NCBI GenBank assembly: GCA_013399895.1
Contig: VXBA01002417.1
Location: 1,082,636 to 1,146,635 of the forward strand
Source: Serilophus lunatus
Taxonomy: Eukaryota > Chordata > Aves > Passeriformes > Eurylaimidae
Reading direction: 5' to 3'
DNA length: 64,000 bases
Below the pieces are notes generated by a model, which made no database searches, was not told the DNA's origin, and saw only the letters and a program-made list of their open reading frames with translations. Position numbers and translations under genes: made by a program. Positions 37,001 to 48,427 of this stretch are shown here, piece by piece (positions within the stretch are counted from its first letter, which is position 1; each line of letters begins with the position of its first letter).

Positions 37001-38299
37001 TTTCACTTCCCCCTCACATTTGCAAGTAGAAAGCGACTGCAAGGCTTCCTGTGCATCCCAGGCTACAATTTAAGGAGTTTAAGAAGAATTAGTCTGGATG
37101 CTGCTTGTGCACTCATATATATTCAAGCACAGCTTTTGGGCTCATGACTACACTTGTGTTTCAGCCTGTTCTCAACTGTCAGAGCGATAACATTTCTATA
37201 TAAACTCATTCATTAAGACTATCAGTATGTAATTATCTCTGCTGTGCAGAACGAATGCAGGTTTTCCCCCTGAAAAGGCATGGCAAGAGAAAGAGGAAAG
37301 GGGGTAGAAGAGACCTTCTTTCATTTTTTGAATTATTGTTTTGGTCAGAAAGCTGTGGCAGTTTTAGAATTACTAGAAAGCCTAAAAGCGACAACCAAGT
37401 CATAATGTCTGAACTCATCAAGAACCAGAATCCTTCCCTGAATGAATCAGGTAGTTTATATATTTTTTTCTGTATTTTTCAGTTAAAAGTAAAACTAAGG
37501 AATTATTCCCCCTAAATGCACTCATAGGAGGTGGGGAGACTGGAAGCCAGCAGAACAGACATGTGTGATTTAAGCCTTATGGGGAAAAAAACTCAGTGCA
37601 AGCTTTGAAATTGTCTAATATCACTCATTTATTTATTACAGAATTAATTACCTTGCTTGAAGTGGTACTCATTGACACATGATATTTTGTCTAATTCTCT
37701 ATTGTGCATAAAAATGCAATATATTGTAATATAAATTGTGGCTGTTATTGCTTTCAACACAAATTTAATCAAGGGGTTGGACAAATGCAGCTATATACAG
37801 ATTACCTTTTTTTTGCCAGTATTTTATGTTAGGACTTTGACAATTTTACTATCTCTTTGGTTTCATACTGAAATAGCACATTATCATAATAAAATCCTAT
37901 TGTCCCAAATCTATGCAATTAGTTCCAAAAATATTTAATCCAATCTGGTCATTGTGACATCAAGCACAGAACATAATTTGAGTATAAATGCAGTGAAAAT
38001 GAAGAGCACAGCAGCCGACACAAACACGTGGATCAAGCAACAAAGTTACTACAGGGTTGTGTTTCACTTGGTTCTCCTGTCTGTGCCCAATTTACCCTCA
38101 GGAGTTGCTGGAGCTCTGCTTGTGGTGGATTTGAGGTGTGGAAAGAGGTTTCTAGCCAAACAACCCTGGTGAACTCCAAAAGAAACCTGCTAGAGAGGGA
38201 ATTAAAGCTGTATTAAGCCAAACTGAAGAGCAAAGGCTGGCATATAATTAAGATAACACTGCCAAAGAGAGCTCATAGTTTAATTTTAGTGGGGAAAAT
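34036..38299. other. Mostly unique AT-rich stretch
   Basis: No exon or CR1 is recognised. The only repeat call is the short ancient-repeat fragment at 36238-36277. Open frames of up to 101 codons (34045-34350) lack recognisable features. Confidence 0.5.
36238..36277. repeat. Ancient palindromic amniote repeat fragment
   Basis: TTGATCCAAAATTCACTGG followed by AGTCAATGGAAGGAATCTCA resembles one arm of the repeat whose recalled pattern is CTGATCCAAAGCCCATTG, then AAGTCAATGGGAGTCTTTCC. It is the clearest of three candidate copies in the window. Only one arm is present, so no hairpin can be shown. Confidence 0.55.
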
Positions 38300-38318
38300 A
38301 TGGTATCTCAGATACCAT
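38300..38318. repeat. Perfect 9-bp inverted repeat with 1-nt centre
   Basis: ATGGTATCT, C, AGATACCAT. The arms match perfectly and flanking AT/AT bases extend it weakly. It could be a dimeric protein-binding site or a chance palindrome. Confidence 0.8.
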
Positions 38319-38829
38319 GATATGGGTGTTTGTTCACAGCCACTGTACCTGTCAACTATTATTATCCTGATGCTGCCGTGTTCCCTGAACTGTTTTGATT
38401 TCTTAACAAGAAGAGAATTTTCTCTGATGCGCCATCTGTAAGGCACAGTTTACCAAAGGAAAACTTTATCTCAAATTTTTAATAATTTTCTGTCAATTCC
38501 AATAAAATCAGATATATTTTTATAATACTTACAAAATAATAGCAAATGTGACTCACCACATGTGCCACTATTTCATTTGATATTCTTCTTCTCCCACTGA
38601 CTTTTCGTTCCAGCACAAAATGCAATTTAAATGTCAACTTGAACTAAAAAAGTTGCATTCCTGAGGAGATCGCTGGTATCTCATACAATCTCAAATAATT
38701 CTACTGCTTTTCACTCCTTTACCTAAATTTTTCTGGTTTACTCTCTCATTTTACAGGTTCTAAAATTAACAAATGGTTGAAGAGATAAAGTAATGCAGTT
38801 TGTTTACAAAATAAGTGACAGGACAAAGC

Positions 38830-39054
38830 ATAGTACCACAGAATGGTTTGGGTTGGAAGGGACTTTAAAACTCATCTCCTTCCAACACCCTGCCATGGGC
38901 AGGGACACCTTCCACTATCCCAGGTTGCTCCAAGCCCCATCCAACCTGGCCTTGGAGACTTTCAGGGATGGGGCAGCCGCAGCTCCTCCAGCTAACTTGT
39001 TCCAGTGCCTCGCCACCTAAATTCTTCCAAATATGTAATCTAAATGGACAAAAA
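38830..39054 (-). mobile_element. CR1 LINE 3' fragment (minus strand, well preserved)
   Basis: ACCACAGAATGGTTTGGGTT, GGAAGGGACTTTAAAACTC, CACCCTGCCATGGGCAGGG, ACACCTTCCACTATCCCAGG, TTGCTCCAAGCCCCATCC, AACCTGGCCTTGGAGACTTT, CAGGGATGGGGCAGCC and CTTGTTCCAGTGCCTCGCC follow one another in the CR1 minus-strand order with few mismatches. The best-preserved CR1 here, so probably the youngest. Its 5'-truncation end grades into a short tandem duplication (39031-39077) derived from the ATATCTAATCTAAA block of CR1. Confidence 0.95.
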
Positions 39055-39077
39055 ATATGTAATCTAAAAAGACAAAA
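39031..39077. repeat. 24-bp tandem duplication at the CR1 edge
   Basis: Two adjacent units beginning ATATGTAATCTAAA and ending GACAAAA. The unit matches the CR1 block TAATATCTAATCTAAA, so the duplication involves the end of the CR1 copy and may have arisen at or after insertion. Confidence 0.8.
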
Positions 39078-41639
39078 TGTCCTTTAAAACCCAAAAAAGG
39101 GATAGTCCCAAACCCTTGCAGGGTCCAAAATTCATATATTAAATATACCAGTGCATACAGAAGGTTTATGGTGTCTTTAACAGGGCCACTGCAAAGTGCA
39201 TAAATAGAATAGAAACCAAGGGGGAAAAAAGGTAGGAATAGAAAAAATGTGAAGCATATTTATTTTAGCATCCTCTTGCCAAATGTGCAGGCAGCACAGA
39301 GCTTGTCCACACAAGAAGTGCAGCTCTGTTTTGTTCTATCAGGAGACTTTATGCTTGGGAAATTCATCAAGATAGAAAGTGTTCAGAGTTTATATTTTGG
39401 ATTTACTTAAGACTTTCAGGTTCCACCAAGAAAGCTGTCATCCATACGAACAATATCCACATACTCACTCTCCACGAAGTTGTTTTTCCATTGGGAAATG
39501 CCACAGGCATAGTTTGGGTTCTCCCTCTGGGACATGGCAAAGGAGACTTTTTCAAATCAAGCTCATCACTGTACAGTCAGGAAACAGTGATGGCAACCAA
39601 CAGCCCTGCCAGAGTTCAAATCCCTTCTTTCACTGCTGAATTTGTACACATCTTTTTCACTCCCATAAAAATGTCTTAATTCATAAGGCCAGAGAGTTGT
39701 CATGATCTTTCTTGCCTAAAGATCCCTTTTCCCCTGAAATTCCTAGGAAGACTGCTGAATGTCATTCTCAACTCCCTGTAACATTGCATAAGAGGCATGG
39801 GAGAGCTGGGAAAAACAGCACTGTTGACATCAGTTAGACGTCAAAAAGTTTAGTGCTGAGATTAAGCCCTAATCTCTGTGTTTTAGTTCGTAACATCCGA
39901 CACTATTAGTGCTTACCAATTCTGTGAGTTTATAAGAATACACAGTAAAGACTGAGACAACTATTTCCTCCATTACTGCCATCATAAAAATAACCTGGAC
40001 TGTTCCACTTCAGAAGAAATAAAGATTATGTTAATACAGCACACTGAGGACTCACTGCTTCCTGACTCAGAAAGGATGGAGATGTTTTAAACTAAATGCA
40101 ACTTAGAAGTTTGATATGTCAGCCACACCAAAAGCAGCACAAAACATAGGAAGCAACCTCGGGAACAAAAGGAACTCAAAACTCACCTGGAATTACAACA
40201 GGAAACAGTTGCTGGAAAAGACAACTGGCAAAATGCCTTCAACAGAGAGTTCTCAGTCAACCTGCCTGAGCTTTTCATCCAGTCTGAATAGAGAGTTTTG
40301 TTACAGACAGAAAAGATTCAGCTGTGCCACAGATTTCCAAGTCTTGATAGTATCTCCAGCAATGGAAAAGACCTGCATAAAGACACGTGCCACAGGAGAT
40401 TTTTAGAAGTATTTTCTAGTGAAAATATGGAAAATAGAGGATAGATTTTATAAAGCCTGTGCACTCACACTGGCTTCAAGGGCCATTTGAACAATTGAAA
40501 ACTCATTCTTCCTTTCTTTTTCTGGAAATCTGTGTTTCGTCCATCATAGTTGCCCAACTTTTGCAGCAACAGGTGAGGAGGACCTTGTTAGCTCCTGATT
40601 CATCGCTACAGGCAAACATATCCTCTGCAGTAAAAGGGGGAGGATCCTTCAGGAAAAAAAACGGGCTTCTAACTACGTTTCCTTTCTCCTATCTGACTTG
40701 CCTTTTAATAAAGATAGAGATACATTTAAGGTGTCTTGGTTCTGCTTAATCAAGAGCTGTAAAATAGACTCCACAACTGTGTTAAGACTCTGGATACTAA
40801 TTAGTTTTGCAAAAACATTTAAGTTAATGCAGTGTGTTGAAGCTTCAGGAGAGACTGATCTGACAAAACAAGCAATGCACACCCTCATGAATCTCATCTG
40901 TCCTCTTTCAACATGGTCATGGAGCTTTCTTTCCTGTTTTATCACACTTCTATCTCAAGTCACCACTACTAGAAATGACACAAAGAGACACAGTTTCTGT
41001 GGTCTTATTTCAAGAAGTAAAAGTTTAAATTACAAAGAAGACGTAATTAGAACAACTGCAGCAGCAATAAGTGGATTTCACTCACCTATTTCAAAAAAAT
41101 AACTAAAAAAATTCTGGACAAAACCCCACCATCAGCTCCACAGCATGAGAGTAGAGAAGGTCCAGCTCACTAAAGCACTGCTGTCAGATTGGTAACTTTG
41201 CTGCTCTGATGACCATGTCAACAGAAAAATCAGATAAACAGCATTAAACTACACCCAATATCAAACTAACAGGCAAACATTCCATGCACCATCGCAGGCC
41301 TTCAGGAGGGAAGCTCTCCTGCACTCCCTGTCTCTCCTAGGGGTTCTTAGGGTTTCTCTGCTCTATGATGAACGCTTCATACTGCCTGTATTTACCTTGC
41401 AGAGGTGTTGGAGGCTGTAACTAATTACTGTTTGTAGAAGCCATCGATATTGTTAGAGAAAGGCACTAGAGAGCGAGTGGTGTTATAAATTATTACACTT
41501 GAAAATGTTCAAACTCTTCAGCCTTCCACTGCTCTCCTTCTCACAAACTTGAAGCATTTCCTTTTCTCCTCCTGGAATAAAATTTGCCCTCTTGACACGC
41601 ACAAACCATTAGAGAGGCTGTGCTTACAAGCACTTCATA
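39078..41639. other. Non-coding stretch, mostly unique
   Basis: Frames of 86-134 codons (39379-39639, 40116-40406, 40459-40749, 40698-41102) overlap one another in AT-moderate sequence. The 134-codon frame begins at a non-ATG codon and a 90-codon frame opposes it on the minus strand. No family was recognised. The 41380-41510 part is unique sequence with TAATTA and ATCGAT motifs. Confidence 0.45.
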
Positions 41640-42060
41640 GTATTTTCTCAAGTTTATTTTGACATTGACTTTTAATCAACATGATGATGATTGAAAAAGC
41701 TGGTCCAATGTTTCACTGAAAAGGAATATTAAAAGTGCATTGATTGTGTCTGCAAAGATATGCAATTAAAAAGTATAAGTGCTGTTATTTAACACTTGAC
41801 TTTACTTGTTTTGAACTCTCGTGGCCCCGTTGTGTACACGGTTAAATGCGCAGTGCTGTGTGTTTCAAGTAACTTGGCTGTAAGCAATTTTATATTTTAA
41901 TGAAAATAATTACAGTTTGAGTAATATGAAGTGTATCTGAAGTATAACCCCTGATGCTACTTCCCCAGAATTAGCTGTGATATAAATTATCATGATTTAT
42001 TAGTTACTCTGTGCTTTATGTGTTTATAGGGAATCCTGGCTAGCAATGGTGATTCTTAAC
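41640..42060. promoter_or_regulatory. Candidate conserved non-coding element
   Basis: AT-rich unique sequence with homeodomain-type TAATTA (41907-41912), several ATTTAAC/TTAAATG motifs, and an isolated group of four CpGs in 30 bp (41820-41849) around a GTGTACAC palindrome (41832-41839). CpGs that survive in AT-rich non-coding bird DNA often mark constrained elements. Tentative without alignment. Confidence 0.28.
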
Positions 42061-42978
42061 TAACAAAGACTTACATTTCAAAAGCAATTTTTCCTTGGAT
42101 CTCATCTGTAATTCTTCCACAAAAGTGATAAGATTTAACTATGCTGCAGTATGTGCTATTGCAAAGATGGCATTATTGTGCTGTCATTTTGACAGCTTAC
42201 TTTAATTTACACCATTTAATGGATGAATACATTTATTTAAAAAAATCTGGTGTTATTCTTTCTTAATATACCATATGCCATCGATCCCACATGCGCTTCT
42301 TTGCATAAGCACACCAAATTATATAGTGGTATAAAGCAACCTATGTGTCATATACAACCTCTCCTTTGAGTGACACATCAGAAGCCGAGGTCCTCTCTGT
42401 TCTTCAAGGATTCTGTGGATCCTATGACATTTCTGAGCCTTGAGCTGAAATATGTTACATGATACACCATGTCCCCAACTGGCATCTGTCCCCCTCAGAG
42501 ATGGGCACTTTTCAGATACACCGTACAAAAATAAATTTATGAAAGTCATTTGCCTTGCTAGAAGCAGCAGTATAGGAAGTGTAAAGATTATTGTAATTAC
42601 TTTACTGTGAAGCTCAAAATCTGTGGCAGCTGGTTTCAATTGCAACCACTATTTTAAACTACTTGGTCAAATGAAATCTCTTCCAGCTCCTCACAGGTTT
42701 TGCCAGTAAGTATTCATCAGCAGGGGCAAAGGTTAGATGGTCCTTCCCTTTGCCTCCTTTTTTGGGAGGGCACTATGACCATTTCTCTGTCAGGGGAATT
42801 TTAGGGTCACCTACAAAGGAAACAAAGAATACACCAGTTTGATGCAGGCCTGTCCACACCTCTCTTAGAAGTGTACATCCCAGTTCAGTAAACATCAGTT
42901 CAGAAGAGCTCCCCCATCCAAACTCCTTTACTTAGACAATGCTTCTTAAAGGATTCAGTTACTCAGTCCACCAAGGCC
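42061..42978. other. Unique non-coding stretch
   Basis: A 108-codon minus-strand frame (42645-42319) begins at a non-ATG codon, contains a hydrophobic segment and has no recognised homologue. Nothing else is seen. Confidence 0.45.
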
Positions 42979-43083
42979 CAGCAGGATGGGGTTTGGAGCA
43001 GCCTGTTCTAGTGGAAAGTGCCCCTGCCCAAGGCAGGGGGTTGGAACTATGTGGTCCTTCCAACCCAAACCATTCTATGATTA
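42979..43083 (+). mobile_element. CR1 LINE 3' tip (plus strand)
   Basis: GCAGGATGGGGTTTGGAGC, AGCCTGTTCTAGTGGAAAGT, GCCCCTGCCCAAGGCAGGG, GGTTGGAACTATGTGGTCC, TTCCAACCCAAACCATTC, TATGATTA. This is the last ~100 bp of CR1 in plus orientation, of the same end type as the 20.2- and 38.8-kb copies. Severely 5'-truncated. Confidence 0.92.
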
Positions 43084-44040
43084 TATTGTACCCATGTTAA
43101 AAACTACTCAGACAATGGCACTGAGCTCAAGAGAGGAAACTCTCCTCTCAGGAGGACCCGCCACCCTGAGAAAACATCTACACATCTTCCACGTCCCACC
43201 TGTTTTTTATCTGCCTTTCTTGGTTTGTCTGCAAAAAACTCGTGTCAATGTGCTCAGCAGAGCCTGCAGTCTTGGCCCAGGAATAATCTCTGAAGATTTC
43301 AGAAAATCTGCTATGGGACGTTATCTCAGAAGAGGAAAATTTCATTTGGGAAGCAGCCCAATTTAAGAAAACAATTTCATGACAGCGTGGAAAGCAAGCT
43401 GATGATACTCCAAGAACTTAGCTTTATTTGGTAGACTTTTGTCCACTTTCCAAGGACATCTAAGAGTTAAATAATTTAAAACTATTAAAAAATCGAATAA
43501 AAGATAGCCTAGTCATTCCATTTTCCTGTTACAAATATTATTTTTGGACAGAAATACTGCAAATAAAAATGCAATACGAGCTAAAGATTTTAAGCAGGAG
43601 GTATCCAAGGTTGAAAAGGAATTTGTTGACATGAACTGAAAAAATACAACATACCTTTATACTTACTTAGCTCTTTGATGTTATACATGATACCCAGTAT
43701 GGCATTACAACCAGCTATACATGTCATAAAAACACAGAGATTCCATGTGGAGTGAACCTGCACTAAATTAGTGCCTCTGTCAAGGTGTATCCTGAAATGT
43801 ATTATGCCATCCTTACTTCAAATTCCAGTTCACACATTTTCTGCAATTCACATGACCAAGAACATGCAAACATTCCAGCCATACCGGGAAATTGTTTATT
43901 TTAAATTCCATCCCATCAGTAGATTTGAAATAAAAAATCACATGAGATAGCAAATTACCTGCTTTTTAATAAATGTTAATTATTGTGGAAAATAATTTTT
44001 TTTCCATGTTAAAGACAGTAAGATTTGGGTTTAGAGCACA
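43084..44040. other. Unique non-coding stretch
   Basis: No gene or repeat is recognised between the two plus-strand CR1 copies. AT-rich. Confidence 0.5.
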
Positions 44041-44470
44041 AGTCTTATGAGGAGTGGCTGAGAGAGACATTTAGCCTGGAGAAAAGGAGGTTCAGGGGGA
44101 ACAGTTATATAAACCTTCATATAAACTCTCTACAACTACCTGAAAGGAGGTTGTTGTGAGGTGAGTTCAGTTTCTTCTCCAAGGTAATGATGCAAAGTGA
44201 CAGAACAAGAGGAAATATCTTCAAATTGCACCAGGTGTGGTTTAGCTTAGACACTGGGAATTTTTTTTCATGGAAAAGGTTGAAAAATATTTGAACAGGC
44301 TGCCAAGGGAAGTGTTGGAACCACCATTCCTGGACTTTTCAAAAAATGTGTCAATATGGCATTTGAGGACATGGTTTAATGGTCAACATGGTGGTGGTGC
44401 TGGATTGACATTTGGACTTGATGATCTTAAAGGTCTTTTCCAACCTCAAAGATTCCATGATCCCATGATT
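44041..44470 (+). mobile_element. CR1 LINE 3' region (plus strand, diverged)
   Basis: AGTCTTATGAGGAGTGGCTG, AGAGAGACATTTAGCCTGG, AGAAAAGGAGGTTCAGGGGG, CTACAACTACCTGAAAGGAG, GTTGTTGTGAGGTGAG, CAAGAGGAAATATCTTCAA, ACAGGCTGCCAAGGGAAGTG, a GGACTTGATGATCTTAAAGG block, TCTTTTCCAACCTCAAAGAT and TCCATGATCCCATGAT. The complete 3' order is kept but many positions are changed, so this is an older copy of the 'GATCTTAGAGGTCTTTTCC' end type, like the 7.5-kb copy. Confidence 0.94.
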
Positions 44471-46475
44471 TCACCTGTGTCTCACATAAAAAAACATTAG
44501 GAGTATTGTATGACCAGAAATGAGGCATTTGTACATAACAGATAAACAAATGCTGACAACTGACACTTCCTGCACCTACTGAAAGTTATCAAGATTTTAA
44601 ATCGTCTTCAGTTGCCATGAAGAAACCCACACATCATTGAAGAACAAGTCAAAGGACTGACAGAAGTGATTATTTTTGGTTCTTACACGTTAGTTTGTGG
44701 TCACTTCAGGTAGAGAAGTATCAGAGCTAAACAACTGTAAAGAAAAGGCAGCCAATGATATTTTTTAGGAAAGGATTTTTTTTTAAAACAGGTTTTCTTA
44801 TTAATTTATTTTTTGTAGAAGACATCTAGGATAGGATTTAACATTTGCATTGGGCTTTGGGGAGTAGTGAAGATGTACTTTTTAAATCTCTAGCAGAAAT
44901 CTCACAGTGCAGAAGGGGCAAGGAACAGCTCCCTCCCCTTCCAGTGTGAAAGAGCAGATGAAAAAACTTTACAAGTTGGACACTCAGCACCTTGCCCCGT
45001 GTGATACTGGATAGGATCATCTTACCTGCTGCAATACAGATCTTCCTTGTGTGTGGAAAGGACACTTGTCTATGTCTGAGACAGAGCTTCTACTATTCTA
45101 CTTAACCTATAGGAGGAAATCAAAATAAAACAGAACAAAAAAATACCAGCCAAACATACAAAAAAAAAAAAAAACCAAAACAACTAAACTAGAAACAGAA
45201 CAAAAAGAAGCTTTACAGAAAATTGAATTCAAACCCCAAAATATTTCCCAGACTAGCCTTGACAAAGTAAATTTCTAGTTACTTCCACTCCTCTTTCAGG
45301 GTGCAAAAGGAGCTCTGGAAAAATGCAGCAGAACTTAGAGGCCCTGATGGAAATGAGAGTTTCTAGATATTGAGAAAAACATTGAGGCAGATTGGTGTTG
45401 TATCATATTTATTTCTGATGGATATAGCTGGTCAGTTTTCTTCCTCCTTCCATGCAACGCATGCACACTGATCTATAGCACACACATGTGGACACCAGCA
45501 TAGAGGCAGCAAATGCCAGATCAGACATGGAAAGAGCAAATTTAAGAGGTTATGTCTTTTCATAATAGTATATATTCAATACTGTCACTAATATCCAGAG
45601 ATTAAATAATAACATTTTTCTCCTCTTGTGTGACCATAACACAACAAGAAAATAATTTCAGTTCAACTTAGCAACGTCTTCGCTGTTCCATTAAAAGGTG
45701 ATTAAAATGGAAACAAAACTTTTATTTTAAACCTCTAAGGAGAGCCATTTCTGTAGGGAAAATCAGTCCAAAAGGTTCTTTCCTGCCAGGAGGTCATGAA
45801 GAGGTGAAGTGTTTTCAGCGGGAAAGAGGACAGGGATGTTGTTGGTACAACACATCCTGAATGTCATATCAAGAAGGAGACTGAAGTCTTATGAAATCAG
45901 TGCTGTATCACCTCTACAGCTGTATCCAGCCCCCCCTTCACGGTTTTAAACACAAGTCTAGCTTTATGTATCTTCAAGAGCCTGCCACAGAAGCATTTTG
46001 TTCAAAGAGATGCTGAGATTCGCTTTATCAGATAATGCTACAGTCCTGTCTAATGTGGCACATGAAGAAAGAGATATTTCCCTCAAAACATTCCAAATTT
46101 ATGCCACCCACATAATGCAGTCATTACTTAGCCATCCTGAAAGACAAAACTGTGTGTGGCTCTCACGTACTGCAGAGCATCCCTACCCCTCGTGCTGCTG
46201 GTGGGAGCCTGGGGAGGGATCACCCCATCAGCCTCTGCCAAAGGGAGAGAGATGGATTTCCTCGAGGCCTCCCTTCCCTTCTCAGCACAGAGTTCAGCTC
46301 AAAGTGCTCTTTGGGTGTTCATCTCAGTGGAGAACCTGCCCGCAAGATTTAGAATCAAAGGCACAGAGTTACAAACCCTGCTGAAAATCTGGCGCTCTCT
46401 GAGATGTCTGAGTACTTCTAGTCAAAATATGGCCCAAATCACTAAAATATACAATTGTTTTGCATAATCAGCAGA
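44471..46475. other. Non-coding stretch
   Basis: Holds A15 at 45160-45174 in an A/C-rich patch, and a GC-richer patch at 46.15-46.40 kb where three plus-strand frames are open at once (up to 128 codons). One of these starts with a signal-peptide-like hydrophobic run but at a GTG codon, so none is taken as coding. Confidence 0.45.
45160..45174. repeat. Poly-A tract (A15)
   Basis: Fifteen A residues within a longer A-rich, C-punctuated patch (about 45121-45210). Confidence 0.9.
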
Positions 46476-46510
46476 GCTTGCTCACGCAAATAGTTTCATT
46501 GATTTCAATC
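46476..46510. repeat. Ancient palindromic amniote repeat fragment
   Basis: GCTCACGCAAATAGTTTCATTGATTTCAAT is similar in order to the recalled pattern CTCACATGAATAGTCCC, then ATTGACTTCAATGGG. One arm only. A weak CR1-like block (GGGAAGGACTTCTAAGACC) follows at 46539-46557 but is too degraded to call. Confidence 0.4.
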
Positions 46511-48330
46511 ACAGAAAACTCCAATTTTGTCCGACACTGGGAAGGACTTCTAAGACCTACAAGACAACAATAGCATAAATATTACTAAGACAGAGCTATC
46601 TTTGTCCTGCCTATATCACCACAGCTTCAGTGGATAAAAACCAGAATCAGTGTTAGTGCTCTAAATATTTCTGCATCACCTCATCAGTGTATGGGAGCAA
46701 AATGTGAACTTGTATTCCTTTGGAAACTTAAAGAGCCAAAGAGATGGTAGAGAAAATGATGGAGATTTCATTCTAAAAAATCTTTAAGGATTTTTACAAC
46801 ACAAATCCAATTCTGTGATAACAACAGATATGCAAAGCACTAAAGGGTGACACAGTGCCTGAGAGAGGATAATCAAATAATTGACTTATGAGATTTTGGT
46901 TTTGCTTAGTCTCAAAAAACAGTCACGCAGTTGAGATTCTCAACATTTGAGTATGAGGAGTGCTCTGGGATGGTCCCTCGTTAAGGAAACAGCTCTATAA
47001 TGCATATATTTCAAGTCAAACCTCTGCTTCAGCATGTGCTAATAAAGCTCTCTTGAACATAAACTCGGGGTCCTGGGTTAGACCAGACAGAGCACTCTTA
47101 CAATATTTTCTTAAAGTATTGCCCAGCCTTGGAAATCCAGCTGAGCGTCTTGGATTCTTCTCATAAAGTGAAAAGGGCCATGTGTCTTATAAAGACCAGC
47201 CCCAGAGGAACTGAGGTAAAGTATTTTTGTAGCCTTAACACAAATTTTCCTTGTGTTTATGGCTTCATTATTTTAGTGGGTGTGTTATTTCAGTGGGTTT
47301 TTCAGCTACTTATTTTCTATCTTTTTTACTGTTCTTCCCCCCCCCCNAATGGACTCAACAGATGATGCAGAAGTCTTTATAGCAGAGCTACTGGGTTTTT
47401 ACATTTCTTTTTCCTGAACCTCGAAGAATCATGGCTTAAGAAGTTCAAAGAATATTTCTGTAACATAATATTAAAGTTACTGTTGATATCTGGCCAACGT
47501 AAAAGCTCCCCATAAGAACAGAGGTGGAGATTTTAGACAGCTATATTCTGTTAAGTGTAGTTAAAGAGTTAAGACAAAAGGCATTAAAATAACACAACTG
47601 ACAACAGAAAAATTGTTTCTGATTAGCAGGAAAACCCAGGATTAGGATGCGGTTACTCTGTAATTGCAGAATCTGATCTCCAGTAATATCTGGCAGGGTA
47701 ACAGGAAAAAAAAGCAGTGGAAGAACTGAAAACTAACACTAAGCTCTTTTAAGGTGAATTAACCTAAAATACTCATCTCCATACCTATGCAGCTGGTCCC
47801 TAACTTGGGAGAGACCTGTCTCTGTAGGAATTTGTTGTTATTGGTAGGACAGAGGTGGTCTAGGTCACCTTTCTAGGGCCCAGTGTGTTTTTCACATAAG
47901 TGTCCTTTTTTCTTGGTGCCAAAGGTTGGCAAATTGGTGAAGCTTCAGCTGAAAAACACAGAGACAGAAGCTATTGATCAAGCACAGCTAAAGTGATGGC
48001 CCAGCCAAATTGCCAGTTTATTAATTATCACTTTTACTTTACCTAATGTGCACTCACTTGCGATATCTCCTTCACTGGGAGCTTGCTTGTCTAATTTGCA
48101 TTTTAACTGAGTTTGTAAGTTCCCTGTAAAGTCTGTGCTTAGGGACAACAAGTTGTAGGTCAAAGTTTTGATAAGAAGTAATGTTTGAGTAAATTCTAAA
48201 AACCATCACCCTAAGGCAAAGTAAGCTCATGGCAGGGATGACTGAGTAAAATAATAGGAAGCATGAAGCTTTTCTCAAACCTGGAACCAAATCTTCTATG
48301 AGACATAAAGTTAAGTTCCCATTTTGATTT
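46511..48330. other. Unique non-coding stretch
   Basis: No gene is recognised. A C10 run followed by one N is at 47337-47347. The rest is AT-rich unique sequence. Confidence 0.5.
47337..47347. repeat. C10 homopolymer ending in an ambiguous base
   Basis: Ten C residues followed by a single N, then AATGG. The N most likely records an unresolved homopolymer length or base call. Confidence 0.85.
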
Positions 48331-48333
48331 TTC

Positions 48334-48427
48334 TTTTTTTTTTTTTTGTTAATTCATCAGACTTTTTTTTTGCGCCAGAAAGAAAAAAAAAAAGGAAAAA
48401 AAAAAAAAAAAAACGCGCAAAGAAAAA
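48334..48427. repeat. Poly-T / poly-A tracts with an inverted repeat
   Basis: T14 (48334-48347) and T9 (48363-48371) are followed by A11 (48383-48393) and A19 (48396-48413... with a GG break before). TTTTTTTTTGCGC at 48363-48375 pairs with GCGCAAAGAAAAA at 48415-48427, with one mismatch in 13, so a stem with a 39-nt purine loop can form. The GC-rich GCGC clamps beside the homopolymers are unusual in this AT-rich context. Confidence 0.85.

Noticed and set aside
38437..38452. TAAGGCAC, the miR-124 seed region
   Set aside because: The rest of the mature sequence does not match and no hairpin is present.
40698..41102. 134-codon plus-strand frame
   Set aside because: Non-ATG start, no domain, opposed by a 90-codon minus frame.
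45998..46467. Three overlapping plus-strand frames, one with a hydrophobic leader
   Set aside because: The leader frame begins at GTG, not ATG; three frames open at once reflects GC-richer composition.
46539..46557. Possible degraded CR1 end (GGGAAGGACTTCTAAGACC)
   Set aside because: Too short and diverged to distinguish from chance.
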